The position numbers and the translations under genes are program-made. A stretch of 29,860 nt of DNA from a virus, in the IMG/VR virus record IMGVR_UViG_3300031566_000257, positions 1-29,860 of that record; one strand, given 5' to 3'. Below the pieces are notes generated by a model. That model was not told the origin of the DNA. It was given only the letters and a program-made list of their open reading frames with translations, and searched no databases. Positions within the stretch are counted from its first letter, which is position 1, and the number at the start of each line of letters is the position of its first letter. Positions 1-8,615 of this stretch are shown here, piece by piece.

Positions 1-228
1 GTCCCCGTCCGTTCCAGCCAGTTCCGCCAGGGTGTCGTTCCGCACGGCGAGGATTGGCACGCCATTGTCACCGCTTGTGTGCGCAGCATCCTCCACGCCG
101 AAGATGGCCTCTATCGCCACGAGGATGGCCTTGCTACCGTCACCGCTAACGTCGGCGGTGTACGCCGCCCACACCGTACCGACCACCAACGCCACAACCA
201 ACCCGCCTGCCAACAGTGCGCGCCTCAT
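1..228 (-). CDS. Signal-peptide phage protein, 3' part beyond the window
   Basis: The ATG at 228 follows a clear Shine-Dalgarno (AAGGAG, 7 nt spacing). The 76 visible codons stay open to the window edge, so the C-terminus is missing. Residues 1-25 form a typical export signal: two arginines, then a hydrophobic core (LLAGGLVVALVVGTVWAA), then a possible signal-peptidase site near AYTA. After that comes a mature part with the segment VRNDTLAELAGTDGD. I recall that VRNDxLAxLAxxDGD stretch from small phage tail or virion-associated proteins, but this is memory, not a search. An exported phage protein could be virion-associated or act at the cell envelope. It is the last gene visible in the structural operon, 60 nt after the large internal protein. 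Function is not assigned. Confidence 0.75.
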   Translation of the reverse strand, partial: MRRALLAGGLVVALVVGTVWAAYTADVSGDGSKAILVAIEAIFGVEDAAHTSGDNGVPILAVRNDTLAELAGTDGD

Positions 229-288
229 GTTCGTTCTCCTTGTCCCTGGTTCCGCACCTATATTTTCGTCCCTTTCGAGGACTTCCTG

Positions 289-3200
289 CTACGGATTCGC
301 CGCTGGCTCGATAGGTTTGTAGGCACGTTTTGCCTTGATGCTTGGCACAAGTCGTCGCGCCGCAGCGATGTTCAACTCCTTTGCCTCTGGGGACTTCTTT
401 TGGATTTCGGGCAATACCGTGGTGTTATAAACTTCGATTCGCTCCTTGGCGTCGCCTTCGTCCCCCTTGATAAGCATAGCAGCGGCTTCCTGCAAGGCGA
501 GCGTGCGGGCGCGCGGCCATTCGCTTATCGCCCCCAGCGCGATGCTCGCATACACAAGTCGGTCTTTGTCGGCAGGGCGGTAACGGTCATTCCACAGGCG
601 GAGTAAGGTTTCGGCCAGTTCCGGTTCGCCTTCAATCCAGGCGTTCTTCACCGTTTCGCGCACATCATGCTCGGACACATAGGCTGGTCGGATATTGACG
701 CCGGACAGCGTTCCGAGAATCGCCAGACCCAACGTTTCGCGCCCATCTTCGTCCATGGCGCGCCCGATGCGGCCAGGGCCATAGACGGTTCCCGTCGGAT
801 ACGGTGCGGCGGTGAGGGCGATCTTCCCTAGGCGCGCCAAGAGTTTTTCTTTCGCTGTCATCTTTTCTGTGACGATGGGGCGGCCAAGGAATAGGTCTTT
901 GTTGACCGTCTGCTCGATGCCGGCCCGAAGCATCGGTGACTGCAAAAACCAGGGGAGAATGAACAGGTCGCCCCGGAACTCCGGCGCAATGTCGTTCGCC
1001 AAAGGCATGATGTATCGCAAGTCCAAAGTCATCGCTTGGTCTCGCTTGCCCCGGAATGGCATTAGCGGTTCGAAGTAGCCGCGCTGCTTGTCTATGAGTT
1101 CTTTTTCCTCATCCGAAAGCCCAAGGGCGAGCGCGGACAGATAGGATGCGATTCCCGGTAGCGCCACCAAAGCCAGCAACCGAAGCGGACGGTCGCGGGC
1201 GGCGCGTGCTCCAATGCGAATAGACTGGTCCACGAAAGAAAGGAACGGAGCGCCAATGGGAGATTGCCGAAGGATGCGCGTCATCTTGCCGATGCGGGCG
1301 TAGTTCGGGAACCACTTGTTGACTTCTTCGGCCGCAACCTGGGCCGACATCCCTTCGCTGCGATATTTCAGAAACGCTGCGGTCTTGAACCACTGGTCTT
1401 CGAGCGCGTAGAGCGCCCCCACATTGTCGCGTGCGGCACGTTGCAAGGCCATCAGCGTATCGAGCCGCCCTTCCGTCTGAACGCGAACGATGTCGTTCAG
1501 CCTGTGCAACTCGGCTCCGTAGTATTCCGTACCGACCGCACCGAATCGTACCAAGTCCTCGTAGGCTTCGCCCTTGTTCCACAATTCCTGTGTGGCCTGC
1601 ACATAGTACTTCGCATTGAGAGGATTGAGCGGAGAGCAGCGGGCCAGGTACGAGAAAACACCGACGTTGCCGATGACATTGCGCCCGTGCGTTGCCGGGT
1701 TCCAAACAGTCTTGCTTTCTTTCCACACGCCGAGATATTGCTGGTAGAGTTTGCTGAGCATGGACGGCGCGCGTACCATGTCCGTCAAGTCGAGCGCAAT
1801 GTTCTTGGGAACGTACATGCCTTTCAGGTCGTGGAGCCGCCCCGATTCCGGCAACTGAACCAGTCCGCCATCTTCGGCCCATGCCGCCACTTCTTCTTCC
1901 GTCATGTCTGCGGGAGCCTCTTGTCCCCACCGTTCGGCGGCAACACTGAATAGGCGAGCCATCTCTGCGTCGTGACGGGCCTCGATTGCCCCGCGTGCCA
2001 AAAGGTATCGCGGGTCGTGAACTTCGTGTTCGAGTCGCCACTGTGCCGAAATAGGCTCGACAAGATGAACGCGCCCGGCTGCCTTGCGATAGAGGTCCGC
2101 CGCTTCCGGTCCTGCGCCCTCGACAGTTTTCATCCATTCGGTGAACTCGCCAGCGAACTTCCGAACCGGCTTCCCGTCCACGAGTACAGTTTTAGTGACA
2201 GGAACCTTGCCTGTCCGCGTCAGTGTCCACTTCTTCGCCTGCCACCGCTTTGTGGCGAGTTCTATCTTGGCGTTTTCGACCGCTTCTTGGTACGCAGCGC
2301 GTGCCTTGACCTCGGCCTGTGGGTCTGTGGCGGGATCAAAACTGGCGACTATCTTTTGTCCGACATAGACATCCCATCGGGTCTTTGCCCGTTTTCCCCA
2401 AGCCGCCGAAAGTCGCGGGCCGACGAGTCGCCCGATGAACGCCTTCGCCTTGGCTGTCATCGAGACTTGTTCCATCGGGACGTGCTTCAGGTACTTGCCG
2501 ACGTTCTCGCGGTAGAGTTTGGCCTTCTCCGGCAACCCAACCTGGTCGAATATCTCGGCGGCGTAGAGGCTTTCGGTGTCCTGCGCTGCCCGGATGGTCT
2601 TGGCCCACTCCTGGCCGACGGGGGGCAAGGATTCCATCGGGACTTCGCCTCGAACCGCCGCCTCGATGCGCATCATGGTCTGGGCGTCGTTCGGGTCTAG
2701 CCCGGCCTTCTTGAACGCACTGGTCATATCGGCGGCGATTTTCGCCACACGCAACTTCGCCAACTCGGTCGAACCCTGGGCCTGGAAGTAAGCCTCGACC
2801 CACTCTTGCGGTCGTCCGAACGCGACGCTGATGCGCGGACCGACCCAATCGCGGATTTTCCCGATGGGGTTCTCGGCGGGAATCGCCTTGAGTATATTGC
2901 CCGGCAGGTCCACGATGCCTCGCCATAATCCCTGGGCCTGCTTGAAGGTTTGCCGCAAGGCGCTTTCTGTGGCCTCGACGACTTCCTCTGCGCCCTTGGC
3001 GCGGAAAGCCCCGGTTTCCTCGGCGTGGAAATCGCCCAGGACGGTGTGCTTCGGCGGGGCTTCTGCGAAAGGCTCCGGCAAGGCCCCTGGCTTCGCTTCA
3101 GGCGCGACTTCGGGCGCGGGGGCTACCGTGGGCCTGGCAATCTCGCCCTCTGCCCCTGCCGGAGCGGGCGCGGCCTCGGCGGGCGCGGCAGCGGGCGGGG

Positions 3201-4629
3201 AAGGCTGAATGGGGGCAACGATCGGCGCGGCCACGGCCGCAGGGGCGGCAACAGGGGCGGGAGCCGCTTGAGGGGCCACGCCTTGCGCCTTGACGCCGCC
3301 AGCCCTCTCGCCCATCTTGAACAACCCGCCCGTCAACACGGACGCGATAGCAGCGACACCACCGGCCAGCACCAACCGTTCCCAAAAGCCGGGTTCCAAC
3401 GGTTCGCCTGTGATACCGCTCGTGGCGATTTCCTGCGTGGCTTGCTGAATGACTTCCTGCCCGCCCTCGTTGGCCGCGAGTTTTATGGCGTCCAATCCAA
3501 CAGATGCGCCCTTCGCCCAGACCGACTTCGCCGCCGAAGCGGTCAGGTTTTTCACGGCGGCTTCCGTGACCTTCTTGGAAAACGCCCTCTGCGCCGTCTT
3601 GCCCCCGACGAACTCGATGATTTTGGATGCCTGCCACATTTCTACCGCGCCATTGATGAACCCGACTATCTGGGCGATGTCCCCCTTCTGCGCCGGACTC
3701 GCATCTTCCGGCATGGCCTGACGCGCGCCCTCGCCTTCCACAAGGTAGGTCATTATGAAAGGTGCGGCCATTCCACGGGTCGCTATGGCAAGGGCAACCG
3801 TCCCGGCCATGTAGGGAACCATCGCGCCCACGCGCTCGGCCAAGAGTTGCGGATTGGTGAACACGGCTTTGACAGATTCGGCGGGCGTCTCGGACAGGTA
3901 CGGTTTGGTCTGTTCGATGCTCCAATTCAGAATCCCGCCGCCGAGGAGATACTTTACATAGTTTTCGGTGATTGCGTTCGCCGTGGAGCGCACTTTCTCG
4001 GTGGCGCGTTCCTGCACCTTTTCCAAAATATCGGCCTCGCGGGTTCTACCCACATTCCGCAGCATCTTGGAGGCCACATCTACCTGTGCCCCCAGCGTCG
4101 GAGTCGAACCCTGTGGCAAGTTTCCCGCCAGAAGCGGAAGCGCCTTCTCGCGTATCCATGACGCCATCTCCGGCGAGAGGACACCGGCTTGCTCCAAGAG
4201 GTTCGGGCCAACGGCCCCGACCCGCATGATGCGCGCCTTGGGACTTTCAATCGACTGTGCCAGAAAATCGGATACGGTTTTCGCTGCACCCGCTTCAACC
4301 ATCTGCCCCGTTTCCAGTATTCCACCTGCAACCCTTCTCGCAAAGTGGTATGGGGCCTGAGCGAGTTGGGCGAGAAAACTCGGCAGTTCCGGTACGGCAG
4401 GCGGCGGGTTGTAGATTTCGCTCGCCATGCCGAGAGAAATGCCCGTCTCGGCGGCTACGCCGAACGCTTCCGCCGCCCGCTTCATGGCCTCGGCGGGAGT
4501 AATCCTCTGCCCGTCAAGCGAGAGGTCCATGCGCGAAGGCGCGGGCGGCTCGTCGAGGGCAATAGCCTTGCCCCGCCAACCTTCCTGCGGTTCGTCCAGC
4601 GGAATCGCGATTTCTCGCCACTTCGCCAT
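289..4629 (-). CDS. Giant internal virion (ejection) protein, LPD38-like
   Basis: This 1446-aa protein is the largest in the window and overlaps the preceding gene by TAATG. A hydrophobic Gly/Ala segment lies around residues 270-298, an Ala/Pro-rich low-complexity linker around 446-511, and a strong transmembrane-like stretch (LLALVALPGIASYLSALALG) around 1147-1168. The region around residues 975-1140, with the motif WNPATHGRNVIGNV, resembles large polyvalent protein-associated domains (LPD38 type) that I know from giant internal proteins of podovirus-like phages. By position (after the tail and head-completion genes) and size it is the equivalent of the T7 internal core proteins that are ejected with the DNA. 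I see no lysozyme or transglycosylase motif, so a peptidoglycan-cutting activity is not supported. Role: high confidence as a virion protein, moderate as ejection protein. Confidence 0.72.
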   Translation of the reverse strand: MAKWREIAIPLDEPQEGWRGKAIALDEPPAPSRMDLSLDGQRITPAEAMKRAAEAFGVAAETGISLGMASEIYNPPPAVPELPSFLAQLAQAPYHFARRVAGGILETGQMVEAGAAKTVSDFLAQSIESPKARIMRVGAVGPNLLEQAGVLSPEMASWIREKALPLLAGNLPQGSTPTLGAQVDVASKMLRNVGRTREADILEKVQERATEKVRSTANAITENYVKYLLGGGILNWSIEQTKPYLSETPAESVKAVFTNPQLLAERVGAMVPYMAGTVALAIATRGMAAPFIMTYLVEGEGARQAMPEDASPAQKGDIAQIVGFINGAVEMWQASKIIEFVGGKTAQRAFSKKVTEAAVKNLTASAAKSVWAKGASVGLDAIKLAANEGGQEVIQQATQEIATSGITGEPLEPGFWERLVLAGGVAAIASVLTGGLFKMGERAGGVKAQGVAPQAAPAPVAAPAAVAAPIVAPIQPSPPAAAPAEAAPAPAGAEGEIARPTVAPAPEVAPEAKPGALPEPFAEAPPKHTVLGDFHAEETGAFRAKGAEEVVEATESALRQTFKQAQGLWRGIVDLPGNILKAIPAENPIGKIRDWVGPRISVAFGRPQEWVEAYFQAQGSTELAKLRVAKIAADMTSAFKKAGLDPNDAQTMMRIEAAVRGEVPMESLPPVGQEWAKTIRAAQDTESLYAAEIFDQVGLPEKAKLYRENVGKYLKHVPMEQVSMTAKAKAFIGRLVGPRLSAAWGKRAKTRWDVYVGQKIVASFDPATDPQAEVKARAAYQEAVENAKIELATKRWQAKKWTLTRTGKVPVTKTVLVDGKPVRKFAGEFTEWMKTVEGAGPEAADLYRKAAGRVHLVEPISAQWRLEHEVHDPRYLLARGAIEARHDAEMARLFSVAAERWGQEAPADMTEEEVAAWAEDGGLVQLPESGRLHDLKGMYVPKNIALDLTDMVRAPSMLSKLYQQYLGVWKESKTVWNPATHGRNVIGNVGVFSYLARCSPLNPLNAKYYVQATQELWNKGEAYEDLVRFGAVGTEYYGAELHRLNDIVRVQTEGRLDTLMALQRAARDNVGALYALEDQWFKTAAFLKYRSEGMSAQVAAEEVNKWFPNYARIGKMTRILRQSPIGAPFLSFVDQSIRIGARAARDRPLRLLALVALPGIASYLSALALGLSDEEKELIDKQRGYFEPLMPFRGKRDQAMTLDLRYIMPLANDIAPEFRGDLFILPWFLQSPMLRAGIEQTVNKDLFLGRPIVTEKMTAKEKLLARLGKIALTAAPYPTGTVYGPGRIGRAMDEDGRETLGLAILGTLSGVNIRPAYVSEHDVRETVKNAWIEGEPELAETLLRLWNDRYRPADKDRLVYASIALGAISEWPRARTLALQEAAAMLIKGDEGDAKERIEVYNTTVLPEIQKKSPEAKELNIAAARRLVPSIKAKRAYKPIEPAANP

Positions 4630-6221
4630 TACGGTTTCCGATAGGGCTTTCCGTTTTCGTCCTCAAACTCCGCGCCGGACTCCAGCGCATCGTAGTCCTC
4701 GTCGGTTTTCACAACTGGTAAAGTTGGTGCGCCCTTCGCGGTCCTCGCCGCAACACCGGCAGCCGTAGGCGTCTCGCCAGGAAGAAGCGGCAACTGCTCG
4801 TTGCCCGAATACTCCGCGTCGAGCATGACCCTCAACTGCGTCCGGTTCTCGTCGGTCAGGCGCGGGTCGTACCAGATTTTTTGCACAATCAACCTGACGG
4901 CATCTGCGCGCGTGCTGATGTCTTCCAGGGGGCCGAAAGGCGTCCACTGCGTCTGGCGCGCCTTCAACTGCCCAAGGATATTCGACAACTCGACCGGCGG
5001 AAGTTTTGCCTCCGGCCTTGCTTCTTCGGGAACCATTACAGCCAGCCCTGCCGTAAACGAGTAAACCTTCCATGGGTCGAACGGCCCCTTGTCCTCGTTG
5101 ATGTGCTTCTCCACCTGGCGACGAATCACGTCCGCATAGAACTTATCAATGACCTTGCGGGCCACCAAGTCATCCACGGCGGCATTCACGGCGTAAGTCT
5201 TGGCGGTATCCAGCCGCGTGCCGAGTTCCTTGATGAAGTCGTAGGCTCGCGGCCCGAGTCTTGGCGCAAGGGCGAGAATCTTGTCGCGGGCCTCGGCGTT
5301 TTCCTGCGGTGTCGAGTCGGCGGTCAAGGTTCGGACGATGTCGTTGGCCTCGATTTCGGCCTGCGGGTCAACCTTGAACGGTTTGCCTTCGGCAATCGAA
5401 TCAAGCCAGTTGAAAGTCGCCCGCAAATCTTCCGGCGATTCCGCGATTTGCGCATAGCGAGCCTTGATTTGCTCGATGGCCATAAACCGTTCAACGTCCG
5501 GCAAGCCCGTCGTTTTATCGGCTTCTGTGAGCAGTTCAACCCGCCCCTGGCTCACCCGCTCGCGTTCGCCGCGATCAACCACGCCCGCGAGTGTTTTCAA
5601 GTCCTCTTTCTGCTCGACCGACAGTTCCAACTTCCGGGCTTCCTCGATAGATGCCTTGGCTCCCCCCAAGTTGCCTTCCGCCACGGCCCGGCGCACCTGT
5701 CGAAGCGCAGAGGCGTTCGGCGCGTCGGAAGCCATCTTGTCGTAAATCGAGGCGTTCTCCGGCTCGATGGTTTTCAGGTGTTCCGTTATTTTGACCGCGC
5801 CAACCAAGTCGCCCGCGTCCAGGGCGGCTTCGTATTCCTGAAGTCCCTTGTCGTGAATCCGCTTCTCGCCAGCCGCTTTCGTCTGCCGCGCGAACCTGTC
5901 CTCCCAGCCCGGCAGAGACCCCTCGACGTGCGCTGAAAAAGCGTTCTGGACCCGGATGTTCTTCGACTGCAACTTGAACACGCCCGCCTTGGCGACTTCG
6001 AGTATCTTCGACGCGCTCGACTCGTCGGGGGCTTCCTCTGCCTCGCGCAGCGCGGCGTTCATCGTCTCGTCGGCCTGCCGTCGGAGCGTGGCGAACTCGA
6101 TTGCGGCTTGCGCGGCGTCGTGTTCTTCGAGGGTCTCGCGTTCTTCGCGCGGCACGATGGGCCGTGGTCGGCGAGGAACGCCATACGTCATGGGCGACGG
6201 GTTAGTCCTAAAGGTTGGCAT
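4629..6221 (-). CDS. Alpha-helical internal virion protein
   Basis: A 530-aa protein, very rich in Glu, Ala, Arg and Lys, with long amphipathic helices (residues about 20-330) and no hydrophobic segment. The start ATG at 6221 has GGGAG five nt upstream and lies inside the end of the preceding small gene (14-nt overlap). Its stop overlaps the start of the giant protein gene as TAATG, so the two are translationally coupled. The C-terminus ends in an acidic tail (YDALESGAEFEDENGKP) of a kind I recognise from the ends of phage internal or structural proteins. Placement directly before the giant protein fits the T7-like arrangement of consecutive internal core proteins. No enzymatic motif is visible. 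Confidence 0.65.
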   Translation of the reverse strand: MPTFRTNPSPMTYGVPRRPRPIVPREERETLEEHDAAQAAIEFATLRRQADETMNAALREAEEAPDESSASKILEVAKAGVFKLQSKNIRVQNAFSAHVEGSLPGWEDRFARQTKAAGEKRIHDKGLQEYEAALDAGDLVGAVKITEHLKTIEPENASIYDKMASDAPNASALRQVRRAVAEGNLGGAKASIEEARKLELSVEQKEDLKTLAGVVDRGERERVSQGRVELLTEADKTTGLPDVERFMAIEQIKARYAQIAESPEDLRATFNWLDSIAEGKPFKVDPQAEIEANDIVRTLTADSTPQENAEARDKILALAPRLGPRAYDFIKELGTRLDTAKTYAVNAAVDDLVARKVIDKFYADVIRRQVEKHINEDKGPFDPWKVYSFTAGLAVMVPEEARPEAKLPPVELSNILGQLKARQTQWTPFGPLEDISTRADAVRLIVQKIWYDPRLTDENRTQLRVMLDAEYSGNEQLPLLPGETPTAAGVAARTAKGAPTLPVVKTDEDYDALESGAEFEDENGKPYRKP

Positions 6222-6360
6222 TGTATCTCCCGAATCCAGTCAGGAGCGTTTGCTTCACCGGCTTCTCTGGCTTGGCGCGAAGCGCGTCCAACTCTTGTCG
6301 CGCGGCCTCGCGCGCCCGCGCGAGAAGGTCGGTCGGCTTCTCTTTTTCGCTTTCCGCCAT
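6208..6360 (-). CDS. Small charged protein, 50 aa
   Basis: Starts at the ATG at 6360 (GAGG about 9 nt upstream), one nt after the stop of the preceding virion gene. An upstream in-frame ATG at 6393 would run back into that gene and is less likely. The product is one charged helix (KPTDLLARAREAARQELDAL) followed by a tail ending in TLLTGFGRYNANL. It overlaps the next gene by 14 nt. The position between a virion protein and an internal protein suggests a structural accessory; nothing more can be said from sequence. Confidence 0.6.
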   Translation of the reverse strand: MAESEKEKPTDLLARAREAARQELDALRAKPEKPVKQTLLTGFGRYNANL

Positions 6361-6361
6361 G

Positions 6362-6811
6362 TTAGGCGTCCTCGCGCACCACGACTTCGGCAAAGAGGCC
6401 AGTCGGCAGAGCGCCGGTCCCTACCGTGGCAACGATAACCAGGGTCAGCACGTCGCCTGCCACAACAGCCGTGACCGACAGCGTTCCTTCTTCGAGAATG
6501 TACGCGACGTTGCTGCTGTCCAAGGTGATGACCGCCGACAACATCGTTGTCCCGTTCTTTTTGAGGTCAACGGTGACCGTGGCATTGCCCGTGGCAGCCA
6601 CGATGGACCCCGCCCGGAAAGCCACAACGGTTCCCGTGGCACCCTTGACGACGTGGATGACGCGCCCCGTATCGCTCGCCGCCGCCGAGTTTGCCTGCGC
6701 AAAGACGGAGCAGTATTGATGCCGCATCTTGGTCGGGTCAAGGTTCGCGCTGGCAGCAATGTCTGCATCCTGAATCGTGCCCGGTGTGACGCTCCCATAG
6801 AAACTTCCCAT
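6362..6811 (-). CDS. Virion surface-type beta protein
   Basis: The 149-aa reading starts at the ATG at 6811, which has an excellent Shine-Dalgarno (AAAGGAGAG); a longer in-frame reading to 6979 runs through the preceding gene and is rejected. The sequence is almost all beta-strand-like: repeated Val/Thr/Ala/Gly stretches (GATGTVVAFRAGSIVAATGN, ATVTVDLKKNGTTMLSAVIT) with very few charges, ending in LFAEVVVREDA. Such all-beta proteins in podovirus tail/head clusters are usually decoration, tail or fibre-associated proteins; I recognise the general type but not a named family. Co-transcribed with the structural genes on both sides. Confidence 0.6.
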   Translation of the reverse strand: MGSFYGSVTPGTIQDADIAASANLDPTKMRHQYCSVFAQANSAAASDTGRVIHVVKGATGTVVAFRAGSIVAATGNATVTVDLKKNGTTMLSAVITLDSSNVAYILEEGTLSVTAVVAGDVLTLVIVATVGTGALPTGLFAEVVVREDA

Positions 6812-6827
6812 TTTTCTCTCCTTTGCT

Positions 6828-7046
6828 CTAGTGCGCGAATCCCTTTGCGATTTCGGTCCAACTCCTGATTGCCATTTCCAGTTTCGCCGCCAGCAAGTCC
6901 GCCGCCGCCCGCTGGTTCGCGTAGTCCAGCAAGCCGAAAGTTTCCAGCGCGCCATGCGCCACGCCGAACAGTACGTCACCGGGGCTTGCCAAGCGCCCCG
7001 CCGCCGCCAGCACCTCCTTGACCTCGTGCGCCCCGTTCCCGTTCAT
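6828..7046 (-). CDS. Small helical protein, 72 aa
   Basis: Begins at the ATG at 7046 overlapping the stop of the preceding gene (ATGA). The protein is alpha-helical with Ala/Leu-rich amphipathic segments (AADLLAAKLEMAIRSWTEIA) and no cysteines. It sits inside the tail/virion block. I do not recognise the family. Confidence 0.6.
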   Translation of the reverse strand: MNGNGAHEVKEVLAAAGRLASPGDVLFGVAHGALETFGLLDYANQRAAADLLAAKLEMAIRSWTEIAKGFAH

Positions 7047-7342
7047 GCCAGACGCCTATATGGTACAAGCCTATTCAACTTCGCGCGACGTTTTCCGCAC
7101 CCGCCGCACGGCTTCACGCGCCCCAGTGTCACGGCCTTGATGACTTTCGCCACGGTATCCCCCAGGCCTCGGCTCGGCCCCGTCCAGCCCCACGCCTTCC
7201 CGCGCGGGCAGGGCCAGTCCACGCCCTCGACCACGGACCGTTCCGCTATCTGCTTCCGCCACGCCCGCCCGCCTTCCAGGTTCCGGCACGTCCCGCAATG
7301 CGCCTCAAGCCGACAGTGCACGCTTTGTGTCCACGCTCTCAA
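7043..7342 (-). CDS. Cys-rich small phage protein with CGGC motif
   Basis: A 99-aa basic protein, start coupled to the preceding gene by ATGA at 7339-7342. It contains HCGTC near residue 15, a single Cys in DWPCPRG, and a C-terminal module GLGDTVAKVIKAVTLG followed by KPCGGCGKRRAKLNRLVPY. The pattern GLGDxxAKxxKAxxxKPCGGCxxRRxxLN is one I recall from small uncharacterised phage proteins. Four or five paired cysteines suggest metal binding. Its neighbour at 7339-7821 is also Cys-rich. Alternative in-frame starts cannot be excluded because the first 13 residues are not distinctive. Confidence 0.65.
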   Translation of the reverse strand: MRAWTQSVHCRLEAHCGTCRNLEGGRAWRKQIAERSVVEGVDWPCPRGKAWGWTGPSRGLGDTVAKVIKAVTLGRVKPCGGCGKRRAKLNRLVPYRRLA

Positions 7343-7821
7343 AGAACGCCTCCGAAATCCACCGTGGCAACGCAGTTAGTGCACAACGTCCAAGGGTTCA
7401 GAATGACCGCCCCCGCCCATGTGCCCAAAAAGCATAAGACCTCAACATCGGCGCTCTTTATGAACAACAGACCCGTGGGGTCGTAGAATATACTAACGTA
7501 CCAAAAGTTGCTGAGGGTGTCCGCGGCGGCTTTGCCCTGGAGGGTGTAGTTGCCCTTCGTCCAAAAGTAATTACATTCGTCCTCAAACCTCTCGTGATGG
7601 CTATATTCGTAGACTCCGGCTGCGCCCCGACATATCGCCTCATACGCACCACTACAGGTTCCAGAGACGAAGACCTCTGCGTCCGGTTGACTACTCGTAC
7701 ACCGACAGTACGGGCAGCAGGCGGCGCATTCCCCCGCCGCGTCGAATACAGCGGCCTTGCCGCCCGCGAGGACGCCCCGCTTGCCACTGGCGAGCACAAC
7801 GGCTTTCCCTGCCGTAGCCAT
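7339..7821 (-). CDS. Cys-rich virion-cluster protein
   Basis: Read from the ATG at 7821 (TGATG overlap with the preceding stop), 160 aa. The N-terminus (GKAVVLASGKRGVLAGGKAA) has a repeated GK.avlA pattern, followed by the cluster CAACCPYCRC at about residues 31-40, then a mixed beta domain with scattered cysteines ending CTNCVATVDFGG. Cysteine content is far above its neighbours. A compact metal- or disulfide-stabilised head on a beta domain would suit an exposed tail or fibre component; this is inference. No named family recognised. Confidence 0.6.
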   Translation of the reverse strand: MATAGKAVVLASGKRGVLAGGKAAVFDAAGECAACCPYCRCTSSQPDAEVFVSGTCSGAYEAICRGAAGVYEYSHHERFEDECNYFWTKGNYTLQGKAAADTLSNFWYVSIFYDPTGLLFIKSADVEVLCFLGTWAGAVILNPWTLCTNCVATVDFGGVL

Positions 7822-8615
7822 CACGCACACGCTTCCTGGTCGGCTACTTCGTTTATCCAGCCAATCACAAAGTCCCCGTCGGCGTTCAGGTGAGCATAGC
7901 CGAACGTGGCAAAAAGCATGTAGCCGACGGTCGGACGCTGCCAGTTGTGCACGCCCGCCGTCGGGTCAACCGCCGTACCCAACTCTACCCCGGACAGGGT
8001 ATCCGTCACTGTATAGACGTATGAGCACTTTGTCGTTTCGTTGCCAGGGTCGCCGGCGGTGTAACTGAGAGTGACGGGGAAAACGCCTCCTCTCTGATAA
8101 TTGAACACATACCGCAGCGTCCCGGTCGTGTCGTACTCCTCACGAATCTTGATGATCGTCCCGACCACAATGCCCGCCACGGCGTTCGCCTCGTAGCAGG
8201 TTCCCGTCCGCCCGCCGGCCAGGTCCGACCAGGTAGTGGCGTCCTCGCGCTTCTCCTCCTTGAAAGTGTACGCCCCGCTTCCCGCGTCCGTGACAATCTC
8301 GGCCCAAAAATACCTTTCCGTTGGAAGCAACCCGTCGTCGCGCGGATGCGCCTTCTCGCCTCCCTGCGCGCCGCGCGTCTTGTCCTCCAACTCCGCCAGC
8401 GCGCGGTCGGTATCCTCGGCGAACCGCGCCAACGCCTCGGTGTCCGGCAACTCCGGCAACATCGATAGGATTCTCTTTACCTCGTCGTGCCACTTGATGA
8501 TGCCCTGGATGCCGTCGCGCTCCGACGGCGTAGAGAGACTTCGCAACTTGTCCAGCGCGTCAAGCAACGCCTGGAACCCGCCCTCGAAGTCCTGCACGTT
8601 TTGCGTGTCAATCAC
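7821..8615 (-). CDS. Structural protein, helical N-terminus and beta C-terminus
   Basis: A 264-aa protein starting with GTG at 8615, overlapping the previous stop as GTGA. Residues 1-85 are strongly helical and charged (coiled-coil-like, KLRSLSTPSERDGIQGII and ELPDTEALARFAEDTDRALA); residues 95-264 are beta-rich with aromatic residues (YTFKEEKREDATTWSDL, GWINEVADQ). A helical stalk followed by a beta domain is common in tail or fibre-associated virion proteins. It is tightly packed between two other virion-type genes. No catalytic motif seen. Confidence 0.55.
   Translation of the reverse strand: MIDTQNVQDFEGGFQALLDALDKLRSLSTPSERDGIQGIIKWHDEVKRILSMLPELPDTEALARFAEDTDRALAELEDKTRGAQGGEKAHPRDDGLLPTERYFWAEIVTDAGSGAYTFKEEKREDATTWSDLAGGRTGTCYEANAVAGIVVGTIIKIREEYDTTGTLRYVFNYQRGGVFPVTLSYTAGDPGNETTKCSYVYTVTDTLSGVELGTAVDPTAGVHNWQRPTVGYMLFATFGYAHLNADGDFVIGWINEVADQEACA

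Noticed and set aside
2950-4161. Long plus-strand open frames opposite the giant protein gene (also 14756-16198 and 17677-18750)
   Set aside because: They are antisense to clearly recognisable or strongly coding minus-strand genes, have Arg/Gly/His-rich shadow composition and no ribosome-binding sites; they arise from the high GC content.
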